Origin: Acidobacteriota bacterium
GTDB lineage: Bacteria; Acidobacteriota; Terriglobia; Acidiferrales; UBA7541
NCBI GenBank assembly: GCA_003224135.1
Contig: QHYO01000327.1
Span: 1 to 8,239, forward strand
Reading direction: 5' to 3'
Length of the DNA: 8,239 bases
Shown here one piece after another: positions 1-5,830 of the stretch. The notes beneath the pieces are model-generated. The model did not search any database and was not told where the DNA came from. It saw only the letters and a program-made list of their open reading frames with translations. Numbering within the stretch: position 1 is the stretch's first letter; every line of letters starts with the position of its first letter. The position numbers and the translations under genes were made by a program.

Positions 1-312
1 CCCGCACCCTTTGTTTTCCCCGGTTCAAGCCTTCACGACGAACTCCAATTGTTGGTCAAAGCGGGCCTCACGCCGCTCCAGGCAGTCCAATCCGCGACAC
101 GAAGTCCCGCCGAATTTCTTCACGCCACAAAAGGTTCGGGGACAATCGAACAAGGAAAGTTCGCCGATTTAGTGTTGCTCGACGCAAATCCGCTCGAGGA
201 CATCGGCAACACGCGCAAAATCCGCGCAGTCATCCTGGGCGGCAAATTCCTCGACCGCGCAGCTCTCGACAATCTCCTCGCCGATGAAAAATCCTTCGCT
301 TCTGCAAACTAG
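1..312 (+). CDS. Amidohydrolase family protein, C-terminal part (5' end outside window)
   Basis: Partial gene: the reading frame is open from base 1, so the first base belongs to an interior codon, and it ends at TAG 310-312. The 103 visible residues match the end of a metal-dependent amidohydrolase of the imidazolonepropionase-like / prolidase-like group. The motif GSSLHDELQLLVKAGLTPLQAV is followed by an SATRSPAEFL helix. After that comes the small C-terminal beta-sandwich signature, with GTIEQGKFADLVLLDANPL and then the strand IRAVILGGKFLDR. In this family the barrel hydrolyses amide or cyclic amide bonds using one or two metal ions. The histidine ligands of the barrel lie upstream and cannot be checked, so the substrate is unknown. 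The TTG at 49 is an internal leucine codon, not a start. The gene converges on the GcvT-like gene, with 129 bases between the two stops. Confidence 0.88.
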   Translation, partial: PAPFVFPGSSLHDELQLLVKAGLTPLQAVQSATRSPAEFLHATKGSGTIEQGKFADLVLLDANPLEDIGNTRKIRAVILGGKFLDRAALDNLLADEKSFASAN

Positions 313-441
313 GCCGAGACCTCTCACAAGCCATAATTTAGGAGCGCCGCAAATCCAGCAGGATCTGAAGTTTAGAATTTGCACGGAATGTGGGAGGCAT
401 CCTTCGCTTGCCGCCAAAAAAAGACCAGCCCAGTGTCATCT

Positions 442-1644
442 CTAAACCACCGGCACCGCTGTCTTCCGCGCCGGATTAAAAAACGGCAAAGGCACAACCT
501 TCGCCGACACCGTATGCCTCACCGCCTCCACCGTCATTTCCATTTGCAGCAAAGTCCCCGTTGCCGAGTGTTCGCGGCCAACCGTCGCCAGTGCAATCAT
601 CTTCTTCAGTGTCGGCGACCACGTCGTGGACGTCGCTTTTCCCACGTGGCGCCCTCCGCGATACACCGGCACCGCCACGCGCGATGCCATGCTCGGCACC
701 TCCGGTGCCATCCCAATTTCTTCGTACAGCGCCTCCACTTCGTTCCAGTCAATCTCGATTCCCACCAACATCCTCGCTGGTCCGCCCTTTTTTATTTCCG
801 CCGCCAGCGCGGCGCGCCCCACAAAGTTTTCCTTCTTCAGGTCCACTAGCTTTGCCAACCCGATCTCTCCTGGTGAATATTTCTGCGAAGCAATCAGCGC
901 CTTCTTGCTCGACGTATAGTCCACCTCAATCAAAATCAGTCCCGCCTCGATCCGCGCAATGTCCAGCGCAATCATGCCAGCCGGATGAATATCGAACGGC
1001 TTGCCTTTCTTTACCAGCTCATCCCACACCTTTACTGCATCAATCCACGGCACCCAAATCTCGTAACCAAGATCACCCGTGTACCCCGTGCGCGAAATAT
1101 CCACCGGTACGCCCGCTATCTTTCCGTGCGTCACCCGAAAATACTTCAGGTTCGCGATATTCGCTTCCGCCGCAACGGTCAGCAATTTGCCGGAAGTCGG
1201 CCCCTGCAGCGCCAGAGCTGCAACCTTCTCCGAAATGTCTTCAATCCGAACATCCAGCCCAAGCGCATTTTGCTGGAACCACCGCAAACTCGGGTCGGCC
1301 GCAGTCCACCGGTAGTCATTCTCACCGAGCCGTGTGATCGTCCCGTCGTCGACCACCTTGCCTTCGCCGTCACACCAGCAGCAGTAAATCACCTGGTCCA
1401 CCGCCACCTTATTAATGTCGCGAGAAATCACCCGGTTCACCAGTTTCGTCGCATCCCGCCCGGAGACTCGGTATTTGAACAGCGGAGATATATCGATCAG
1501 CGCGGCCGAGTTTCGTATCGCGTTGTACTCATGCTCGTGGTGCACTTCGTACACGCTCACCGTATAGTAGCCGGACCACTCCCGGTAGTTCAGGCTCTCG
1601 CACAAAGCAAGCGTTCGTTCATGAAACGGTGTACCTACAGGCAA
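442..1644 (-). CDS. GcvT-family aminomethyltransferase-like protein (folate-binding), TTG start
   Basis: The protein has 400 residues from TTG 1644-1642, or 415 from ATG 1689-1687. GcvT/DMGDH-type proteins bind tetrahydrofolate and move one-carbon units from aminomethyl donors. In the 415-residue numbering, visible features are the N-terminal YYTVSVYEVHHEHEYNAIRN...ALIDISPL block (41-70), the folate-site pair D114-D115 in GKVVDDGTITRLG, the signature RTGYTGDLGYEIWV (200-213), and a C-terminal barrel with VGKATSTTWSPTLKK (349-363) ending in PLPFFNP. I prefer the TTG because GGAGGA (1656-1651) lies six bases upstream of it, whereas the ATG has no good ribosome site and falls inside a dispersed repeat (1685-1711). 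Length matches classical GcvT plus a short extension. No gcvH or gcvP is adjacent, and the second half diverges from classical GcvT, so the substrate may not be the glycine-cleavage intermediate. Confidence 0.87.
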   Translation of the reverse strand: MPVGTPFHERTLALCESLNYREWSGYYTVSVYEVHHEHEYNAIRNSAALIDISPLFKYRVSGRDATKLVNRVISRDINKVAVDQVIYCCWCDGEGKVVDDGTITRLGENDYRWTAADPSLRWFQQNALGLDVRIEDISEKVAALALQGPTSGKLLTVAAEANIANLKYFRVTHGKIAGVPVDISRTGYTGDLGYEIWVPWIDAVKVWDELVKKGKPFDIHPAGMIALDIARIEAGLILIEVDYTSSKKALIASQKYSPGEIGLAKLVDLKKENFVGRAALAAEIKKGGPARMLVGIEIDWNEVEALYEEIGMAPEVPSMASRVAVPVYRGGRHVGKATSTTWSPTLKKMIALATVGREHSATGTLLQMEMTVEAVRHTVSAKVVPLPFFNPARKTAVPVV

Positions 1645-1648
1645 GGCA

Positions 1649-1656
1649 TCTCCTCC
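1649..1656 (-). promoter_or_regulatory. Ribosome binding site GGAGGAGA that decides the TTG start
   Basis: On the minus strand GGAGGAGA is followed by TGCC and then TTG (1644-1642). The core GGAGGA ends six bases before the TTG, which is near-ideal spacing. If translation began at the upstream ATG (1689), these bases would encode the Gly-Gly-Asp of an otherwise featureless 15-residue leader. An overlapping ATG (1649-1647) is out of frame and too close to the Shine-Dalgarno site. Confidence 0.7.
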
Positions 1657-1684
1657 AAATCCCAACTCAACCGCGGCACCACTC

Positions 1685-1711
1685 GTCATTCCCAGCGAAG
1701 CGAGGGATCTC
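1685..1711. repeat. Dispersed GTCAT...GCGA...GGATCTC repeat, copy 1
   Basis: The stretch begins GTCATTCCCAGCGAAGCGAG and ends GGATCTC. It shares its ends and its GCGA core with the copy at 4414-4453 on the same strand. I know this pattern (GTCATxCTGAGCG...CGAAGGATCTC) as a short intergenic repeat common in several soil and sediment phyla. That is recollection of a pattern, not a search result. Here it sits in the 5' leader of the GcvT-like gene and supplies its upstream, probably unused, ATG. Confidence 0.55.
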
Positions 1712-1791
1712 TCCGCTCTTGTTTTCGCGATCCAAACTGGATTCTGTTACATCCGCATTACCAAGTTTGTTGATCGCGGGTGACGCTGCCG

Positions 1792-1821
1792 ATTATAGGG
1801 AACTCCACCAAAGCACGTAAA
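1792..1821 (-). promoter_or_regulatory. Candidate sigma-70-type promoter of the GcvT-like gene
   Basis: On the minus strand a perfect -10 box TATAAT (1797-1792) is preceded by an 18-base spacer and TTTACG (1821-1816), a 4/6 match to TTGACA. Transcription would start near 1785, giving a leader of about 140 bases before the TTG start. The leader includes the dispersed repeat and the Shine-Dalgarno site. This is the only clear consensus -10 I found facing a gene in the window. Confidence 0.5.
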
Positions 1822-1918
1822 GCCACCCACTGAGCCGCTAAGACTTCCCACTGAGACCAAGGGCCACCGAGCAGGGGTCAAACGAAAAATGCGCATTTCG
1901 CCAATACCCCGCGTGATC

Positions 1919-2010
1919 TTTGTGCCTCCTAGAGCGTTCTCCGCCTTATGTGTTTTCCTTCCTGAGCCGTTTGTGTCTCCTTCTTTTTTTCTCCCTGACT
2001 CTGTGTCTCG
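1919..2010. repeat. Degenerate TTTGTG-CTCC repeat cluster in the intergenic stretch
   Basis: Three related words occur here: TTTGTGCCTCCT (1919-1930), TTTGTGTCTCC (1970-1980) and CTCTGTGTCTCG (1999-2010), embedded in T/C-rich sequence. A fourth relative, CTTTGTCTCCGTGGC, lies after recA (5831-5845). The rest of the gene-free stretch 1712-2125 holds the candidate GcvT promoter and a CCACC/CTGAG-rich segment (about 1804-1875). I see no convincing gene in it. Low-complexity composition alone could account for some of the resemblance. Confidence 0.35.
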
Positions 2011-2125
2011 GCCGCAGATTAGATTCTGACGTACCCTTACGCTTGACGGGCGACGGGTCGCCGGTACATCCTCAACTTCCCGTACCTCCTCGACGTCTAC
2101 CTTGATCTTTCTTTCTGGAGGCTCC

Positions 2126-2722
2126 ATGAAGCCCGCCGCCCTCGGCTTTCGCGTCCACTCCGGTTGGACCTCTCTTATCGCGCTCGCCATCGAAAAGAAA
2201 CAGCCAGTCATCCTCGCGCGCCAGCGCCCTCATCTTGTCGCCACGTTTAGCTATACCTTCCGCCAGCCCTACCACACCGCTGAAAAAATGGATCTCGTCG
2301 AAGCTGGCGCCTTTCTCGAACAGCAGCGCAGTGAAGCCCGAGCGCTCGCCCTTGCAGCTCTCCGCGTCGCGCAAACAGAAGCCGCGCAGCAGGGCTTTAA
2401 GCTAACGAGCGCCGCTCTCCTTCTAGGTTCCGGTCGCCCGCTACCCGAACTCCACAAGATCCTGGCCTCGCATTCCCTCATTCACACCGCCGATGGCGAA
2501 TTCTTCCGCGAAGCCTTGCTTCACGCCTGCGCGCGCTCTGACCTCGCCATCACCACCATCAAAGAACGCGAACTCTTCGCCACCGCATCCGCCGCGCTTC
2601 GCCGCAAACCCGCAATCCTCACTCGCTTCGTCACGGATCTCGGCAAACCTCTCGGCTCCCCCTGGACCCAGGACGAAAAATTCGCCACACTCGCCGCCTG
2701 GCTCGCGCTCGCGGTAAACTGA
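2126..2722 (+). CDS. Conserved-looking hypothetical protein, 198 aa
   Basis: I do not recognise a named family. ATG 2126 is chosen because GGAGG (2117-2121) precedes it at four bases; an earlier in-frame start at 2102 lacks a ribosome site. Codon third positions are strongly G/C, as in the neighbouring sure genes. The N-terminus AALGFRVHSGWTSLIALAI...QPVILARQRPHLV (4-38) reads as two or three beta strands, which could begin an RNase H/actin-like fold (weak inference). A QPYHTAEKM motif (47-55) follows, then a long Ala/Gln/Glu helix (56-90), a strand ending in GSGRPLPELH (101-110), HTADGEFFREALLHAC (120-135), and a C-terminal PLGSPWTQDEKFATLAAWLAL (175-195). There is no signal peptide or membrane segment, so it is probably cytoplasmic. 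It stands alone, with large gaps on both sides. Homologues of similar length probably exist in related bacteria, but function is unknown. Confidence 0.75.
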   Translation: MKPAALGFRVHSGWTSLIALAIEKKQPVILARQRPHLVATFSYTFRQPYHTAEKMDLVEAGAFLEQQRSEARALALAALRVAQTEAAQQGFKLTSAALLLGSGRPLPELHKILASHSLIHTADGEFFREALLHACARSDLAITTIKERELFATASAALRRKPAILTRFVTDLGKPLGSPWTQDEKFATLAAWLALAVN

Positions 2723-2766
2723 AGAAATCTTGGCAGCACTCGGCGTCAGATTCTGTCACTTATCGG

Positions 2767-2795
2767 GAATTTGAACCCTCGATTACTTCGAATTC
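2767..2795. other. Imperfect dyad GAATTTGAA / TTCGAATTC
   Basis: Two nine-base arms (2767-2775 and 2787-2795) are complementary apart from one G-T wobble and are separated by 11 bases. No T-run follows, so it is not a standard terminator. It lies 45 bases after the stop of the 198-aa gene and could be a protein-binding dyad or a weak RNA hairpin. Confidence 0.3.
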
Positions 2796-2859
2796 TAGAA
2801 ACCCTGGTATTTGAAAAGTTTCGTGATTCAGAATCGCATGGGGTCGGAAAGGTCTCCTA

Positions 2860-3126
2860 ATGCGACGCAAAATCTTTCAAGATTTCGCAAATTTGTTCGG
2901 TCAGAAGATATACGGACATCAGCTTGCCGATGCCCATTTCTCGTTCATCTGTCACAGTGAGATTGAAACGGGTGAAAAATCTTACAAAGGGACCACGGCT
3001 GGGGAAAAGACCTGGAGATTCGACTTTTACTACAACAAGTTGTGTGGAGGCTTGCCAAGTAGTTGGCCGCGATCCCCGGCAAGGCTCTCGCTTAACCAGG
3101 GTAGTAGCGATGCAAAGTCTCGCTAG
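2860..3126 (+). CDS. Possible small ORF, 88 aa, doubtful
   Basis: This is the most protein-like frame in the 500-base gap before the dehydrogenase gene. It starts at ATG 2860, with GGAAAGG about ten bases upstream, and stops at TAG 3124-3126. The product is basic and aromatic-rich (YGHQLADAHFSFICHSE, WRFDFYYNKLCGG), with no family I recognise and no signal peptide. Codon third positions are far less G/C-biased than in neighbouring sure genes. The last third overlaps two stem-loops, which argues that the region may be a structured leader instead of a gene. A second frame (2924-3232) and the opposite strand are also open, so the open frame alone is weak evidence. Confidence 0.2.
   Translation: MRRKIFQDFANLFGQKIYGHQLADAHFSFICHSEIETGEKSYKGTTAGEKTWRFDFYYNKLCGGLPSSWPRSPARLSLNQGSSDAKSR
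3047..3125 (+). other. Two tandem stem-loops upstream of the acyl-CoA dehydrogenase gene, possible structured RNA
   Basis: Hairpin 1 (3047-3087) pairs GAG-G-CTTGCC with GGCAAG-G-CTC: nine pairs with one internal G-G mismatch and a 21-base loop. Hairpin 2 (3105-3125) pairs TAGCGA perfectly with TCGCTA around a nine-base loop. They end about 97 bases before the dehydrogenase start. They match no riboswitch or ncRNA family that I can name. The pairings are seen directly; an RNA function is inference. Confidence 0.3.
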
Positions 3127-3221
3127 AATCATTTATCGCAAACGGCTACTTCCAAGTCTTCCTTCGCTTGACCTGCTGCTATCCACAATGTTTTTCTTAT
3201 CAGGCGTTCGCGGAGAGAACA

Positions 3222-4082
3222 ATGTCCCTTGATTCGATCAACACTGTCGCCGTGCTTGGCGCTGGCACCATGGGCAATGGCATCGCTCACGTCTTCGCCC
3301 GTGCCGGCTACAGCGTTATTCTTCGCGACGTGGATCAAAGCTTCCTCGAACGCGCTCTCGGCACCATCGGCAAGAATCTCGACCGCGAAATCAAGAAAGG
3401 GAAGCTCCCCGAATCCGAAAAGCCCGCCGTGCTCTCGCGTATCAAAACAGTGATCGCCATGTCCGCCATAGCCGCTGCCGACTTCGCCATCGAGGCCGTC
3501 CCCGAAAAACTCGAAATCAAGCGCGCCGTCCTCTCCGAAGCCGACAAAATCCTGCGTCCCGAAGTCATCCTCGCCAGCAACACTTCCTCGATTTCCATGA
3601 CTACGCTCGCCGCGCTCACCTCGCGCCCCGACCGCTTCGTCGGCATGCACTTCATGAATCCGGTCCCCGTCATGGCCCTGGTTGAAGTTATCCGCGCCCT
3701 GCAAACCTCAGACACAGCGTTCACCCTCACCATGGAGCTCACCAAGAAACTGGGCAAGACAGGCGTCGCCGTCAACGACGCTCCCGGTTTTGTCTCAAAC
3801 CGCGTCCTCATGCCCCTCATCAACGAAGCCGCCTACTGTGTCATGGAAGGAGTCGCCACGCCCGAAGCCGTCGACTCCGTCATGAGACTAGGCATGAACC
3901 ACCCCATGGGCCCGCTCGAACTTGCCGACTTCATCGGCCTCGACGTTTGCGTCGATATCCTCCACGTGCTCGAAGAAGGTCTTGGCGATCCCAAGTACCG
4001 CGCCTGTCCGCTCCTCAAGAAATATGTCGCCGCCGGCTGGCTAGGCCGCAAATCTTCCCGCGGCTTTTACACCTATTCCTGA
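3222..4082 (+). CDS. 3-hydroxyacyl-CoA dehydrogenase (3-hydroxybutyryl-CoA dehydrogenase type), 286 aa
   Basis: This NAD(P)-dependent enzyme interconverts L-3-hydroxyacyl-CoA and 3-ketoacyl-CoA in beta-oxidation or the butanoyl-CoA route, in the cytoplasm. It is the short single-function form (family usual about 280-290 aa). The N-terminal Rossmann domain shows GAGTMGNGIAHVFARAG (13-29). The catalytic region has SNTSS (119-123), H143 in GMHFMNPVPVM, E155 in LVEVIRA, and N193 in GFVSNRVLMPLINEA. The C-terminal dimerisation domain has GPLELADFIGLDV (230-242) and ends GRKSSRGFYTYS. All expected catalytic residues are present. ATG 3222 is chosen for GGAGAG (3212-3217) just upstream; an in-frame start at 3168 would add 18 unrelated residues. 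It stands alone; no thiolase, crotonase or acyl-CoA dehydrogenase is visible beside it, so substrate chain length cannot be told from context. Confidence 0.95.
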   Translation: MSLDSINTVAVLGAGTMGNGIAHVFARAGYSVILRDVDQSFLERALGTIGKNLDREIKKGKLPESEKPAVLSRIKTVIAMSAIAAADFAIEAVPEKLEIKRAVLSEADKILRPEVILASNTSSISMTTLAALTSRPDRFVGMHFMNPVPVMALVEVIRALQTSDTAFTLTMELTKKLGKTGVAVNDAPGFVSNRVLMPLINEAAYCVMEGVATPEAVDSVMRLGMNHPMGPLELADFIGLDVCVDILHVLEEGLGDPKYRACPLLKKYVAAGWLGRKSSRGFYTYS

Positions 4083-4103
4083 GCCAGGCGCCTCCAAACG
4101 ATA

Positions 4104-4142
4104 GCGAACAACAGGCGAAAATAATATTTGCCTTTTGTTCGC
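4104..4142 (+). terminator. Long hairpin after the dehydrogenase gene, possible terminator
   Basis: The left arm GCGAACAACAGGC (4104-4116) pairs with GCCTTTTGTTCGC (4130-4142) in 12 of 13 positions. The loop can extend the stem with AAAT/ATTT after a two-base bulge. It lies 21 bases after the dehydrogenase stop and 42 before the small downstream gene. The sequence after it is T/C-rich but has no uninterrupted T-run, so it could be an atypical terminator or an mRNA-stabilising hairpin. Confidence 0.5.
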
Positions 4143-4184
4143 CTTCCTGCTACTTTCTCCTTCGGCGTTTTCAACAGGTGCTTC

Positions 4185-4391
4185 ATGTGCTCCCCTTCGA
4201 CCTATGCTATCTCTTGTCCAGAGCATGCTAGGCTCGAAAGCGAGTTCCGAGAATCTCGCGACCGCATGCGCAATCTACTTCGCCTGCGGCAACTCACGGG
4301 CTTCGAGGAACGAGCCTTGGCGGACCAAGTGGCCATGACCATAGCCCGCTTGAAGGAACACATTGCAGCTCACGGTTGCGAACGCCCGTGA
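4185..4391 (+). CDS. Small hypothetical protein, 68 aa, with Cys/His at both ends
   Basis: ATG 4185 is chosen because AGGTG (4176-4180) precedes it at four bases and the protein-like sequence begins there; an in-frame ATG at 4128 lies inside the upstream hairpin. The product is highly charged and helical: CPEHARLESEFRESRDRMRN (11-30), a short turn, then FEERALADQVAMTIARLKEHI (40-60) and AAHGCERP. The two helices could form an antiparallel hairpin that brings C11 and H14 near H59, H63 and C65, a possible metal site (inference). There is no signal peptide or membrane segment. I know many acidobacterial mini-proteins of this general shape but cannot name a family. It lies between the dehydrogenase and recA, separated from both by hairpins or repeats. 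Confidence 0.55.
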   Translation: MCSPSTYAISCPEHARLESEFRESRDRMRNLLRLRQLTGFEERALADQVAMTIARLKEHIAAHGCERP

Positions 4392-4413
4392 GGCTCGCTC
4401 CGGTTCAGAGATT

Positions 4414-4453
4414 GTCATCTTGAGCGCATCCGATAGGATGTGCGAAGGATCTC
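4414..4453. repeat. Dispersed GTCAT...GGATCTC repeat, copy 2, with internal hairpin
   Basis: It starts GTCATCTTGAGC and ends GCGAAGGATCTC, sharing both ends with the copy at 1685-1711. Its centre is a hairpin: GCGCATCC (4424-4431), loop GATA, GGATGTGC (4436-4443), eight pairs with one G-T wobble. It lies 23 bases after the small gene and 200 before recA. It looks like a REP-type or miniature non-autonomous element. No transposase is visible in the window. Confidence 0.6.
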
Positions 4454-4503
4454 AACCTCATGTGCTTGGCGTAAAGGTCTCAGCAGTGAAAAGAAAGGCA
4501 ATG

Positions 4504-4541
4504 GCGAATGGATCGATCAAACGGTAATATATCCTATTCGC
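4504..4541. other. Imperfect inverted repeat in the recA upstream region
   Basis: GCGAATGGAT (4504-4513) faces ATCCTATTCGC (4531-4541), complementary except for one extra base, with an AT-rich centre (AATATAT). It could be a regulator site for recA, about 113 bases before the start codon. It does not match the SOS-box forms I know (CTG-N10-CAG, GAAC-N4-GTTC, GTTC-N7-GTTC). Function is unproven. Confidence 0.25.
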
Positions 4542-4653
4542 TACGGCTCAAAAGGCACGAAGGTTTGAACGCGACCCCGGCGCTTTCCCAGCGCAGTGAT
4601 CGTTTAGCGTTCTGCAACAAAAAATTTCCTAATTTCCTCTATTGAGGTGCGCA

Positions 4654-5766
4654 ATGTCCGACGAGAAAATGAAGAACCTCGAGACAGCAATCTCGGTCAT
4701 CGAGAAGTCTTACGGCAAGGGCTCTATCATGCGGCTCGGCAGCAAGGATGTCCTTGTGCCGGTCAATGTCATCCCTAGCGGCTGCCTCTCGATTGACGCC
4801 GCTCTCGGAGTGGGCGGGTTTCCGCGCGGCCGCGTCATCGAAATCTACGGCCCGGAATCCGGCGGTAAAACCACACTCACTCTGCAAATCATCGCCGAAG
4901 CCCAAAAACTCGGTGGGCAGGCTGCCTTCATCGACGCCGAACACGCGCTCGATCCCAGCTACGCCCGCAAGCTCGGCGTTGACGTGGACAACCTGCTGGT
5001 CTCGCAGCCCGATCACGGTGAACAAGCTCTCGAAATTGCGCAGGAACTCATCCGTTCGAACGCGGTCGATATCATTGTCATCGACTCCGTCGCCGCGCTT
5101 GTCCCCAAGGCCGAACTCGAAGGCGACATGGGCGATCCCTCCATGGGTCTGCAAGCCCGCTTGATGTCTCAAGCGCTCCGCAAACTCACCGCGATCGTTT
5201 CCAAGTCCAAGACCTGCCTCATCTTCATCAACCAGATCCGCGAAAAGATCGGTGTTATGTTTGGCAATCCGGAAACCACCACCGGCGGCCGTGCTCTCAA
5301 GTTCTATGCTTCCATGCGCGTCGATATTCGCCGCATTCAGGCCATCAAAGAAGGCGACCGCGTCGTCGGTTCCCGCACTCGCGCCAAAATAGTAAAGAAC
5401 AAAGTTGCTGCGCCCTTCCGCGAAGCCGAATTCGACATTCTCTACGGCGAAGGCATTTCCCGCGAAGGCGATCTCATCGACCTCGGCGTCGATAAGGGCG
5501 TCCTCGAAAAGTCGGGCACTTGGATCAGCTACGCCGGCGAACGCATGGGCCAGGGCCGCGAAAACGCCCGCGTTTTCCTCAAGGAACACAAAGACGTCCG
5601 CGACAAACTCGAATCCGCCCTCCGCAAAAAAATGGAAATTCCCGGACCCAACAACTCCGCCGCTCTTCCTCACGGATCGAACGGCGTTTCCCAATCTGAC
5701 AAATCCGCTGCCACTGCCGCGACGATCGCCGCAGCCAACAAATCTCGGCCCGCCACCGCCCGCTAA
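4654..5766 (+). CDS. recA: RecA recombinase, 370 aa
   Basis: RecA forms ATP-dependent filaments on single-stranded DNA, drives homologous pairing and strand exchange, and triggers LexA self-cleavage. The whole protein is present. Residues fall at E. coli positions: Walker [10 protein letters not shown] with K72, catalytic E96 in DAEHALD, Walker B IIVIDS with D144, loop L1 around [21 protein letters not shown] (156-176), and loop L2 [24 protein letters not shown] (193-216) with Q194 and F203. ATG 4654 follows GAGGTG (4644-4649); an in-frame TTG at 4642 lies before that site. Two oddities stand out. Residue 70 is Gly where E. coli has Ser (GPESSGKT), and the last 40 residues are Ala/Ser-rich with a net positive charge instead of the usual acidic tail. 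No recX follows; a strong hairpin ends the unit. Confidence 0.99.
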   Translation: MSDEKMKNLETAISVIEKSYGKGSIMRLGSKDVLVPVNVIPSGCLSIDAALGVGGFPRGRVIEIYGPESGGKTTLTLQIIAEAQKLGGQAAFIDAEHALDPSYARKLGVDVDNLLVSQPDHGEQALEIAQELIRSNAVDIIVIDSVAALVPKAELEGDMGDPSMGLQARLMSQALRKLTAIVSKSKTCLIFINQIREKIGVMFGNPETTTGGRALKFYASMRVDIRRIQAIKEGDRVVGSRTRAKIVKNKVAAPFREAEFDILYGEGISREGDLIDLGVDKGVLEKSGTWISYAGERMGQGRENARVFLKEHKDVRDKLESALRKKMEIPGPNNSAALPHGSNGVSQSDKSAATAATIAAANKSRPATAR

Positions 5767-5794
5767 TCGCGGTAGCTGCTTTTCTCAAGTCTCT

Positions 5795-5826
5795 CAGGGC
5801 AGGGCACGCCCTGCCCTGTTCTTTCT
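5795..5826 (+). terminator. Rho-independent terminator of recA
   Basis: A perfect ten-pair, very GC-rich stem CAGGGCAGGG / CCCTGCCCTG with the four-base loop CACG (5795-5818) is followed by a T-rich tract, TTCTTTCTGCTTCTTT. It starts 29 bases after the recA stop. The stem can fold on either strand and may also serve the convergent gene, which stops at 5857, but the T-tract favours the plus strand. Confidence 0.8.
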
Positions 5827-5830
5827 GCTT

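Noticed and set aside
416..470. Terminator for the GcvT-like gene using the run of seven T on the minus strand (422-416)
   Set aside because: The only stem ahead of it is five pairs with a wobble and a 14-base loop; too weak to call.
379..1773. Several plus-strand open frames across the GcvT-like gene
   Set aside because: They are antisense shadows; products are Arg/His/Pro/Ser-rich, and the minus-strand gene has clear family motifs.
1747..2211. 154-codon minus-strand frame in the gene-free stretch
   Set aside because: It runs through the candidate promoter and repeats and into the 198-aa gene on the other strand; composition is Arg/Gly/Glu-rich with no motif or ribosome site.
3168..3196. 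Promoter for the dehydrogenase gene with TTGACC as -35
   Set aside because: At 17 bases downstream there is only TTTTTC, not a credible -10 box.
4565..4593. recA promoter with TTGAAC as -35
   Set aside because: No -10-like sequence at 16-18 bases; the site is G/C-rich CCAGCG.
4639..5694. Long open frame of 351 codons on the minus strand across recA
   Set aside because: It is the antisense shadow of recA, caused by strong G/C third positions; the product is low-complexity Ala/Asp/Gly/Phe-rich with no family.
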